From Fibrobacterales bacterium (GTDB taxonomy: Bacteria; Fibrobacterota; Fibrobacteria; Fibrobacterales; Fibrobacteraceae), in NCBI GenBank assembly GCA_025997455.1, contig BNUP01000077.1, positions 1-10,071 of the forward strand: a DNA stretch of 10,071 bases, written 5' to 3'. The stretch's first letter is position 1, and the number at the start of each line of letters is the position of its first letter. This document shows, piece by piece, positions 5,370-10,071 of this stretch. A program made the translations under genes and the position numbers. The notes beneath the pieces were generated by a model. The model was not told where the DNA came from and did no database searches. It worked only from the letters and a program-made list of their open reading frames with translations.

Positions 5370-7640
5370 AATCCCAAAATTGCCTTCAATTCCAAATTGC
5401 AAATATAAACCCATACCCTTTGCCATAAACGGCACAACATTAAAACCGTTCCGAGAATCGCCGTCGTAATCCTGAACGGTAAGAGAGCGTTCCCTTGCGT
5501 TGTCCGCACCCAAAAATCTGAGAGCCGCCACATCAAGCCCCGAAAAAATGTTGTCTGCCTCAACAAAAAAACGAATCTTGTTTAAGAAAATAATTTTTAC
5601 CTTAGAAGTTAAATCGAGGTTAAAACGAATATCGGTGCGAAAAAGCGAAGAGTTATCCCCGCTGTAATAAATTTCCCTTTTCATTATTTTTTCATTTATA
5701 TGCCAATTATACAGCGGTCTGTTCCAAGCGATGTGGTGGCTCAAAATCAGCGATAAAAGCGAGTCCGCTCTCGGATAAATTCGCAAATGCGAAACCATAT
5801 CGAGTCGAGAATTTGCAACCCAAGGGAGAGAATGCCCGTTTGGCAATTCATATTCTCCATACACGCTCGAAAAATTGCTCTGAAATGCAACTCTGTGCAG
5901 AGAATGAAAATCAATCGTAAGACCGCTGCCCATAACCCACCCGAAATCCACGCTCTGCCGTTCATCATAATATTCATAAGCCTGCGGAATCGGCAAAATA
6001 GGGTTGGGATAATAACGACCAAAACCGTGTGCCGAAACATCCATACCTCGTGAAGAATATCGCGCTCCCGCCTTTAAGGATGCTCCGTCATTCAATTTTC
6101 CCTTCAATTTTCCACCCTCAAATTCCGCATTCCAATCGGTGCGCCAAGCCGCATTCGCAAAAATTGCACTCCCCACCCCACCGTCATAATCAATCGAAAA
6201 AAGCGGACGAACTTCTTGCCTCGAACTCGCAAAAATTGCACCGCCGCCAAATGATAAATCGCCAAGTCTGTAATACCCTGTTGCCTGTGCGACATTATCG
6301 CTTAATTTTGCATTGACATTCGGAAATTTTCTGCTAACATTATGAAAATCATAAATCAAAGCAAAGCCCAAATTCTCGGTCTGCTCCCAACTGACACCCG
6401 CATTCACGGTCAAATGCTCCTTCCTGTTCTCATCTATAAAATAACAAAACGGTTCTTTATTTTGACAAGATAAATCCAATTTTCTAAAAGCGGAAGTATC
6501 CCGCAAAGTATCGGCGGTTTCCTGCGAAACAACGCCCGCAAAAAAGTTAGTCCCCGCACCCGTCCTGTATTCCGCACTTGCCAACGAATAAATTTGCGAA
6601 CCCTGAATTATTGCAATGTTATCCCTTTTACTCAAATCCGTTGAGAGGTCTTGATTTATGGAATAGTCATCGCTTGCATAAAGTCCTGCGATCGCCCACG
6701 AATTATAAAGGGAATCACTGCCGAAAATATTTGCATATATATCCATTGAACTCATCGAAAAGGAATTTGACGGAGAAACCTGACAATCACCGCAACTCTC
6801 GCCTTGCTTACGAAATTCGGTAAAAAACTTTTCGCCCATATTTTTTAACATTGACGGATCTAAATACCTTGCACTAACCGTAAAACCATCACCCACAAAA
6901 AACGGACTGTTCAATGTGATTTCCCGCAGAGTTGTGCCGAGTGAAACATTCGCCTCAAAATTATCCGCTTTATTTTTTGGGACAAACTGCACCGCTCCCG
7001 CAACACCCTGATTAAAAGGCTGCATACCGTAATGCTCATTTATATTTACTTGAGAAATGGTATGAGGATTTATCACGGAGAGATTTCCTGGGAAACCAAC
7101 ATCTAAATGCCGCATATTCGGCACGCGCAACAAACCCAAGTGATAAGCGACTTCCTCCGAGCGGCTGCCGTCGTAAAACAAATCACCCGAAAAATCCTTT
7201 TGCCCCGACATCCCCGAAATCTGGCTCAAATGCTCCGCCAAATCAAAACGAAGTCCTGCGGCATCTTCCAACTTTTGCATCGAAATCTCTTTGGGATTTT
7301 GCCACTCTCCCACTCCCCCTCCAACTACCGTTGCACTTCCCAAATTCCTAACTCCGGATTTTAACGATACCACAACATCGAGCAAATCGGTGTAATCCTG
7401 CAACTCCACTTTTAAGGAATCAAAACCGTTTCTTGCAAATATTAAAATTGCATTTCTCGAATCTACATCAAATTCAAACCTTCCCCGACTATCGCTCTGC
7501 CCCAACGATTTTCCTGAAACATACACAACTTCTACAAATGGAATCGGCATATCCGAACCTTCCTCAACCGCCACGCCGACAAGCGGAACCGCATAAAGCG
7601 TTATCGCGGAAAAAAGCAAAGCGAAGAGGAGAAAAGGCAC
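5367..7640 (-). CDS. TonB-dependent receptor-like outer-membrane protein
   Basis: A 757-residue outer-membrane protein. A hydrophobic signal peptide (~1-17, PFLLFALLFSAITLYA) precedes a carboxypeptidase-regulatory-like beta domain (~18-100, VPFVEV..., DSRGRFEFDV). Next come a plug-like region (~100-230, with LAEHLSQISGMSG and a HYGMQPFNQGVAGAVQFVPKN segment typical of plug ends) and a long beta-barrel ending LYLQFGIEGNFGI. Cysteine pairs in CGDC and in CQNKEPFC suggest disulfides in extracellular loops. The substrate is not evident. Start choice: GTG at 7640 directly precedes the signal peptide and follows TACCTT by 7 nt. An in-frame GTG at 7727 would put a dispersed repeat into the protein and remove the signal from the N-terminus. 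ispF follows on the same strand after a duplicated spacer. Confidence 0.85.
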   Translation of the reverse strand: MPFLLFALLFSAITLYAVPLVGVAVEEGSDMPIPFVEVVYVSGKSLGQSDSRGRFEFDVDSRNAILIFARNGFDSLKVELQDYTDLLDVVVSLKSGVRNLGSATVVGGGVGEWQNPKEISMQKLEDAAGLRFDLAEHLSQISGMSGQKDFSGDLFYDGSRSEEVAYHLGLLRVPNMRHLDVGFPGNLSVINPHTISQVNINEHYGMQPFNQGVAGAVQFVPKNKADNFEANVSLGTTLREITLNSPFFVGDGFTVSARYLDPSMLKNMGEKFFTEFRKQGESCGDCQVSPSNSFSMSSMDIYANIFGSDSLYNSWAIAGLYASDDYSINQDLSTDLSKRDNIAIIQGSQIYSLASAEYRTGAGTNFFAGVVSQETADTLRDTSAFRKLDLSCQNKEPFCYFIDENRKEHLTVNAGVSWEQTENLGFALIYDFHNVSRKFPNVNAKLSDNVAQATGYYRLGDLSFGGGAIFASSRQEVRPLFSIDYDGGVGSAIFANAAWRTDWNAEFEGGKLKGKLNDGASLKAGARYSSRGMDVSAHGFGRYYPNPILPIPQAYEYYDERQSVDFGWVMGSGLTIDFHSLHRVAFQSNFSSVYGEYELPNGHSLPWVANSRLDMVSHLRIYPRADSLLSLILSHHIAWNRPLYNWHINEKIMKREIYYSGDNSSLFRTDIRFNLDLTSKVKIIFLNKIRFFVEADNIFSGLDVAALRFLGADNARERSLTVQDYDGDSRNGFNVVPFMAKGMGLYLQFGIEGNFGI

Positions 7641-7647
7641 GGGAGGA

Positions 7648-7653
7648 AAGGTA
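7648..7653 (-). promoter_or_regulatory. -10-like hexamer of the TonB-receptor gene
   Basis: The minus strand reads ATTACTACCTTTCC. TACCTT is followed by seven bases (TCCTCCC) and the GTG start codon. Possible -35 sequences upstream are weak (TTACAC at 18 bp). The spacing matches the other leaderless candidates at 1461, 1655 and 9057 and supports GTG 7640 as the start. Confidence 0.45.
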
Positions 7654-7654
7654 G

Positions 7655-7726
7655 TAATTTTAGAGTTGAAAGTGTAAAGTGAAAAGTGTAAAGTTGAAAG
7701 TTGAAAGTGGAGAACTCGGCGTTGCA
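7655..7726 (-). repeat. TGCAMYGCCGARTT box copy d plus ACTTTCA-type tract
   Basis: On the minus strand, TGCAACGCCGAGTT (7713-7726) is followed by a degenerate array of ACTTTCA/ACTTTACAC units running into the -10-like hexamer of the TonB-receptor gene. The same order (box, tract, CTAAA-TTA-CTACCTT) occurs at 240-300 on the plus strand, so box plus tract behaves as one dispersed module about 60-80 bp long. Confidence 0.7.
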
Positions 7727-7762
7727 CTTTGGGAAATGGGAGAATGGAGAGGGGAGAAGGTT

Positions 7763-7783
7763 GTCATTCCCGCGCAGGCGGGA
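7763..7783 (+). repeat. REP-like palindrome, truncated (GTCATTCCCGC...)
   Basis: GTCATTCCCGC, then GCAG, then GCGGGA forms a 6-bp stem TCCCGC/GCGGGA (7768-7783). It belongs to the same family as the palindrome at 195-214, but where that copy continues AAT this one joins directly to dispersed element R2 (ACACCAAG...), so one end is cut. Confidence 0.65.
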
Positions 7784-7842
7784 CACCAAGCCGGTAGGCG
7801 ACTGGACAGACTAACTTATTTATTTATTTCTTTTCTGTCAAT
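7782..7842 (+). repeat. Dispersed two-hairpin element, copy R2
   Basis: Near-identical to R1 (100-158) apart from a 4-nt indel in the TTTATTTA loop and a few substitutions. GACAGA (7805-7810) pairs with TCTGTC (7834-7839) around a 23-nt loop. GCC-GGTA-GGC just upstream makes a second small hairpin. Confidence 0.75.
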
Positions 7843-7942
7843 CTGGGACGGGAGATGGGAAAGGGAAAAGGAGATTTTGAATAAGTATAGCCGCCCAATT
7901 AAAAAGAAATCGAGATAAACTGTATGAATAATGGCGGCAATA

Positions 7943-7985
7943 ATAACTTTACACTTTACACTTTCAACTTCTGCACTGCCGAGTT
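7943..7985 (+). repeat. ACTTTACA tract with TGCAMYGCCGARTT box, copy e
   Basis: ACTTTACACTTTACACTTTC-type repeats lead into TGCACTGCCGAGTT (7972-7985). In this copy the tract precedes the box, as in copy b at 1588. No start codon with a convincing gene follows, so any role here is unclear. Confidence 0.6.
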
Positions 7986-8060
7986 TTCCTTCCACCATGA
8001 GGAGTGGTTTCCCTTCCCCCATCTCCATGCGTGTAATGCAAAGGTAACTGTAAATCAACC

Positions 8061-8074
8061 TGCAATGGCGAATT
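8061..8074 (+). promoter_or_regulatory. Degenerate TGCAMYGCCGARTT box, copy g
   Basis: TGCAATGGCGAATT, one base away from copy a (TGCAATGCCGAATT). It lies downstream of the tRNA genes with no tract attached. It may be a decayed copy or a chance match. Confidence 0.3.
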
Positions 8075-8086
8075 ATCACTGAAACC

Positions 8087-8197
8087 AAAGGAACACTCTC
8101 CGGGAAACGGGATGGACGAGGCTTGAACTCGCAACCTCCGACGTGACAGGCCGGTGCTCTAACCAAAATTGAGCTACCACCCCAAAGGTGTTCCTTT
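8087..8197 (-). other. 10-bp inverted repeat flanking tRNA-Asp (possible processing stem)
   Basis: AAAGGAACAC at 8087-8096 and GTGTTCCTTT at 8188-8197 are exact reverse complements and bracket the tRNA with 4 nt on the 5' side and 11 nt on the 3' side of the RNA. In the Val-Asp precursor they would pair below the acceptor stem, which could guide 5' and 3' maturation. The right arm lies in the 17-nt Val-Asp spacer. Confidence 0.55.
8108..8183 (-). tRNA. tRNA-Asp (anticodon GTC)
   Basis: A complete 76-nt cloverleaf. Acceptor GGGGTGG pairs with CCATCCC, with discriminator G as expected for Asp. D arm is GCTC/GAGC with an 11-nt loop containing GG. The anticodon stem CCGGC/GTCGG holds CTGTCAC. 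T arm is GCGAG/CTCGT with TTCAAGC. No CCA is encoded; the 3' flank is TTTC. It is 17 nt downstream of tRNA-Val. Flanking sequences AAAGGAACAC and GTGTTCCTTT form a perfect 10-bp inverted repeat around the gene. Confidence 0.97.
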
Positions 8198-8200
8198 TAA

Positions 8201-8275
8201 TGGGCGTTAACGGATTTGAACCGCTGACATTCTGCTTGTAAGGCAGACGCTCTGAACCAGCTGAGCTAAACGCCC
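8201..8275 (-). tRNA. tRNA-Val (anticodon TAC)
   Basis: A complete 75-nt cloverleaf. Acceptor GGGCGTT pairs with AACGCCC, with discriminator A. D arm is GCTC/GAGC with AGCTGGTTCA. The anticodon stem TCTGC/GCAGA holds CTTACAA. T arm is AGCGG/CCGTT with TTCAAAT. No CCA is encoded. It lies 50 nt downstream of the small membrane-protein gene with no clear promoter in the gap, so it may be read from the promoter at 8603-8631. Confidence 0.97.
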
Positions 8276-8325
8276 CAAACTAAACAAAATTCAGCAAAAA
8301 ATCTAATCAAAAACATCAACAAAAA

Positions 8326-8592
8326 CTATTCTTTCTTTTTACCTTCCCACAGAATGCCGAGAGGCACAACCACAAGATAGGAAAAAACCAAAACCAACGG
8401 TGCCACAGTCAGCGACAGGGGATTTTCAGCAGGACCTTGCGCCAAACAAAAAAAACCTATCACCAACAACAAAATTCCCAAACCGACGATAAGAACATTT
8501 TTCTTACTGCCCGCAAGATTAACAAGCTCTGCACTTACTTTAACGGAATTTGCGTTTCTTTTAACGGCTTCCGTATTTCCCTTATCATCCAT
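8326..8592 (-). CDS. Small two-helix membrane protein, DUF3098-like
   Basis: An 88-residue protein. The polar N-terminus (1-30) is followed by two predicted membrane helices, residues ~33-52 (NVLIVGLGILLLVIGFFCLA) and ~62-81, joined by a short QGPAENPLSL loop and closed by a basic EGKKKE tail. The layout and APLVLVFSYLVVVPLGIL segment resemble DUF3098 membrane proteins of Bacteroidota and relatives; function is unknown. The frame stays open upstream to 8709, but ATG 8592 is chosen because a strong promoter (TTGACA, 17 bp, TATATT) lies between the two starts and the longer version would be translated from a large hairpin. No Shine-Dalgarno is visible. tRNA-Val and tRNA-Asp follow on the same strand. 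Confidence 0.8.
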   Translation of the reverse strand: MDDKGNTEAVKRNANSVKVSAELVNLAGSKKNVLIVGLGILLLVIGFFCLAQGPAENPLSLTVAPLVLVFSYLVVVPLGILWEGKKKE

Positions 8593-8602
8593 TTGAATCA
8601 CA

Positions 8603-8631
8603 AATATAGAAATTTTTTTTAGAGTTGTCAA
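8603..8631 (-). promoter_or_regulatory. Sigma-70-type promoter of the small membrane-protein gene
   Basis: On the minus strand, consensus TTGACA (8626-8631), a 17-bp spacer and TATATT (8603-8608). The ATG at 8592 is 10 nt past the -10 box, leaving a leader of only a few bases. The TATATTTG form also fits the TAnnTTTG -7 box known from Bacteroidota. It is the most convincing promoter in the window and may also serve the two tRNA genes. Confidence 0.75.
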
Positions 8632-8658
8632 GTAAAAATTTCGCCCGCTATAAAATAA

Positions 8659-8700
8659 GGTAACCTCTATTAACCTCCTAAGAGGTTGGTAGAGGTTACC
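8659..8700. repeat. 19-bp hairpin with CTAA loop
   Basis: GGTAACCTCTATTAACCTC pairs with the arm ending TAGAGGTTACC over 19 positions, 17 Watson-Crick and two adjacent T-G, closing on CTAA. A further pair, TTCGCCC (8640-8646) and GGGCGAA (8710-8716), encloses it. It stands between divergent genes, where a terminator would not be expected, so it may be a mobile or REP-type element. Confidence 0.8.
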
Positions 8701-8741
8701 AAGCGACATGGGCGAACTGCGTTTTTTATGGTGATAATGTC

Positions 8742-8766
8742 ATCCTGCGGCGAATGCTCGCAGGAT
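8742..8766. repeat. REP-like palindrome ATCCTGCG / CGCAGGAT
   Basis: A perfect 8-bp stem around GCGAATGCT. The GTCATCCTGCG start and GGATCGCC end resemble the GTCATCCTGAG...GGATC palindromes dispersed in many bacterial genomes. Only one copy lies in the window. Confidence 0.6.
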
Positions 8767-8775
8767 CGCCGTCGT

Positions 8776-8825
8776 CTCTAAAAACTCAAATCTGTGGAAT
8801 TGTGTTACAAAGGGAGTTTTTAGAG
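8776..8825. repeat. 12-bp inverted repeat CTCTAAAAACTC / GAGTTTTTAGAG
   Basis: The arms at 8776-8787 and 8814-8825 are exact reverse complements separated by 26 nt. They are not adjacent to a coding end. They could be the two sides of a stem in a larger structure or ends of a small inserted element. Confidence 0.75.
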
Positions 8826-8862
8826 GTTTCCATAAGCGAACGCGGTGTGGATAGAACACATC

Positions 8863-8942
8863 ACACCAAGCAAAGCGACTGGACAGCGTAGAATAAGAGG
8901 CTATTGTTTGATTATTTTATTTATTGCTGTCAAAAAAATTCC
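8863..8942 (+). repeat. Dispersed two-hairpin element, copy R3 (diverged)
   Basis: ACACCAAGC-AAA-GCGACTGGACAG corresponds to R2, while the loop is longer and altered. GACAGC (8882-8887) pairs with GCTGTC (8936-8941), followed by AA as in R1 and R2. The last stem pair is C-G instead of A-T, a second compensatory change. GGTGTG (8844-8849) and CACACC (8862-8867) pair just before it. Confidence 0.6.
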
Positions 8943-8965
8943 ATTTTCTCATTGCAATTCTAAAA

Positions 8966-8987
8966 GGGCGGGTTAAAAACCACGCCC
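8966..8987. repeat. GGGCG...CGCCC palindrome
   Basis: GGGCGGGTT and AACCACGCCC form a stem with one bulged A around a short A-rich loop, followed by CCTACAATT. Palindromes of the form GGGGCGGGTTT...CCCGCCCCTACA are a widespread dispersed type. No U-run follows. Confidence 0.5.
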
Positions 8988-9023
8988 CTACAATTCCCTT
9001 CCCCCTCTCCCAACACCCCACCC

Positions 9024-9049
9024 TGCACCGCCGAGTAATTTTTTATATT
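9024..9049 (+). promoter_or_regulatory. Promoter region of the PorV-like gene (box f and TATATT)
   Basis: TGCACCGCCGAGTA (9024-9037) is followed by TTTTT and TATATT (9044-9049), then seven bases (CCGCTAT) and ATG. The box occupies the -35 region, as at the STAS gene. The short distance predicts a leaderless mRNA. Confidence 0.5.
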
Positions 9050-9056
9050 CCGCTAT

Positions 9057-10071
9057 ATGCCTTTTTTCGTTTTGATCTTACTTCTTTCAACTTTCGCTTT
9101 TTCCAAAGCATCGGCTGTGATTACACTTGAAATGCCTATAGGTGCGAGGCAACTCGGAATGGGTGAAACCGGTGTGGCTCTGGGAGACGATGGAAATACG
9201 CTTTATTATAACCCTGCGGGACTCGCTTTTGGACCGGTGGCTAATGAATGGGAATTATCGCGAGATGGAAAAGATAAGTATTACACCGCTTTTGCGGCAC
9301 GGAATCGTCGCGGATTTTTGACCAGAAATGAAGTTTGGGCAGGCACAACCGAAGGGCTTTTATTTTTTGACGGGCAAATTTGGCGGGAGAATTTAACCGT
9401 TGCTTTGGAGGGCAATGCAAAACTTCGCGATGTTGTGAGAACTTTTATAGGCAGTGAAATTTCATTAGACTCGCTTTCGGGCGTGGTGCGAAATTATAAC
9501 GGTGCAAAAACGCTTGCGGAAGAGGATTTGTTGGTTGAGGTAAAAATCCCGTTCAACATAGTGATAAAGGACACGGTGCTCTCGATGCTTTATGAACTCC
9601 GCACAGAAAAATTGTGGGTTGGGACTTCAAAGGGATTGTTTCGTTTTGACGGTCGAGGGTGGAAAAATTTTGCGAGTGAATTTGGGGAACGCAGAATTAC
9701 GGCACTTGCAAATCAGGGAGCGACACTTTGGATAGGAACGGATAACGGAATTTTTGCCTACCGTAACGGTGCATTTGAACAGAGAGGTGCGGTGTTGCCG
9801 TCGCAAAAAATAACTGCTATTGCGTGGCACGAGATGCGTAAGGAATTGTTTGTGGGAGTTGAAGGTGCGGGAATTGCACGCCTTACACCTAAGCAAAACG
9901 ATACGGAAAAGGATAAATGGAGTATTTTTAATTTGCAAGATGGAATTTTTGATCTCTCGCCCCGTGCACTTGCAATTGACAGTTCCGGGCATATTTGGGC
10001 GGCACATAAAGAGGGTTTGTCGCATTTTAATTTGCGAAAGTGGGAGCAGGTGCGTTTTGAAAATAACGAGG
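9057..10071 (+). CDS. Outer-membrane protein with PorV/PorQ-like N-terminus and regulator-propeller blades (partial)
   Basis: An uninterrupted frame of 338 codons that runs off the right edge. Residues 1-20 are a signal peptide (MPFFVLILLLSTFAFSKASA). Residues ~25-60 match the opening of PorV/PorQ-type outer-membrane barrels: P-x-GARQLGMGETGVALGDDGNTLYYNPAGLA. Instead of barrel strands, beta-propeller blades of the two-component-regulator type follow: VWAGTTEGLLFFDG (Trp94), LWVGTSKGLFRFDG (Trp187), LWIGTDNGIFAYRNG (Trp225), LFVGVEGAGIARL (~265) and IWAAHKEGLSHFN (Trp314). PorV/PorQ proteins act in type IX secretion or outer-membrane export in the FCB group; the propeller might bind a partner or substrate (inference). 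The missing C-terminus may hold the barrel. It starts at ATG 9057, 7 nt after TATATT, with no Shine-Dalgarno. Confidence 0.82.
   Translation, partial: MPFFVLILLLSTFAFSKASAVITLEMPIGARQLGMGETGVALGDDGNTLYYNPAGLAFGPVANEWELSRDGKDKYYTAFAARNRRGFLTRNEVWAGTTEGLLFFDGQIWRENLTVALEGNAKLRDVVRTFIGSEISLDSLSGVVRNYNGAKTLAEEDLLVEVKIPFNIVIKDTVLSMLYELRTEKLWVGTSKGLFRFDGRGWKNFASEFGERRITALANQGATLWIGTDNGIFAYRNGAFEQRGAVLPSQKITAIAWHEMRKELFVGVEGAGIARLTPKQNDTEKDKWSIFNLQDGIFDLSPRALAIDSSGHIWAAHKEGLSHFNLRKWEQVRFENNE

Larger units (their letters stand above)
7641..8107. other. Gene-free interval between the TonB-receptor gene and tRNA-Asp
   Basis: No supported coding region lies in these 467 bp. From left to right it holds the promoter and box-plus-tract module of the TonB-receptor gene, a purine-rich stretch, a REP-like palindrome, dispersed element R2, another ACTTTACA tract with box e, and a degenerate box g. 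Purine-rich 7851-7869 and pyrimidine-rich 8007-8025 form an imperfect long-range inverted repeat (about 17 of 19 positions). Confidence 0.7.
8593..9056. other. Palindrome-rich gene-free divergent spacer
   Basis: No coding region is supported in these 464 bp between divergent genes. In order it holds the minus-strand promoter, a 19-bp hairpin, a REP-like ATCCTGCG palindrome, a 12-bp inverted repeat, GGTGTG/CACACC, dispersed element R3, a GGGCG...CGCCC palindrome and the plus-strand promoter with box f. A structured RNA is possible, but no matching promoter-terminator pair was found. Confidence 0.65.

Noticed and set aside
7641..7727. Extended start of the TonB-receptor gene at GTG 7727
   Set aside because: The extra 29 residues come from the ACTTTCA tract and the TGCAACGCCGAGTT box, and would place the signal peptide inside the protein.
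7885..7938. GCCGCC / GGCGGC pair
   Set aside because: Only six pairs across a loop of nearly 40 nt, easily expected by chance.
8593..8709. Longer start (8709) of the small membrane-protein gene
   Set aside because: The extension covers the consensus promoter and a 19-bp hairpin and is not protein-like.
8593..9056. RNase P RNA, tmRNA or 4.5S RNA gene in the palindrome-rich spacer
   Set aside because: I looked for their conserved core sequences and did not find them.

Overview
The window looks like chromosome of a bacterium of the FCB group (Fibrobacterota/Bacteroidota-like). This is an inference from gene types: a TonB-dependent receptor with a carboxypeptidase-regulatory-like N-terminal domain, an outer-membrane protein with a PorV/PorQ-type N-terminal signature joined to two-component-regulator propeller blades, a small DUF3098-like membrane protein, and tRNA genes without an encoded CCA end. 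Most genes lack a visible Shine-Dalgarno sequence. No phage, transposase, CRISPR or defence gene is visible. The unusual content lies in the intergenic DNA.

Layout. 1-93 is an exact inverted copy of 297-389, the 3' end of a Cys/Met-metabolism PLP enzyme gene (292-1461, minus). The window edge cuts the left copy, so this is either a real inverted duplication or a fold-back artefact at a contig end. Divergent from the PLP gene runs a plus-strand group: a FapA/DUF342 beta-helix protein (1655-3274), a double-STAS protein (3365-4006) and a membrane-anchored protein of unknown function (4031-4738). The last overlaps the 3' end of the convergent ispF (4680-5153, minus) by 59 nt. Upstream of ispF on the same strand is a TonB-dependent receptor-like gene (5367-7640). 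The two are separated by an intergenic region that has been tandemly duplicated from stop codon to start codon. Next come tRNA-Asp(GUC) and tRNA-Val(UAC), then a small two-helix membrane protein (8326-8592), all minus. From 9057 a plus-strand outer-membrane/propeller protein runs off the right edge.

Intergenic structure. Four signals recur. (1) A 14-bp box, TGCAMYGCCGARTT, occurs seven times (one copy degenerate) and only between genes. It is often next to degenerate ACTTT(C/A)A tracts and in two places lies about 22 bp ahead of a -10-like hexamer. (2) A -10-like hexamer TAYMTT lies 6-7 nt before the start codon of four genes, and 10 nt before a fifth, which suggests leaderless or nearly leaderless mRNAs. 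(3) A dispersed element, ACACCAAGC...GACTGGACAG...CTGTCAA, is present three times and its terminal 6-bp stem covaries between copies. (4) There are several REP-like palindromes, most of them in the 464-bp divergent spacer 8593-9056.

Functionally, the FapA-like and double-STAS proteins may form a small signalling pair. ispF supplies the MEP isoprenoid pathway. The TonB-type receptor and the PorV-like protein belong to the outer membrane. Beyond adjacency, the sequence does not show that these genes work together.
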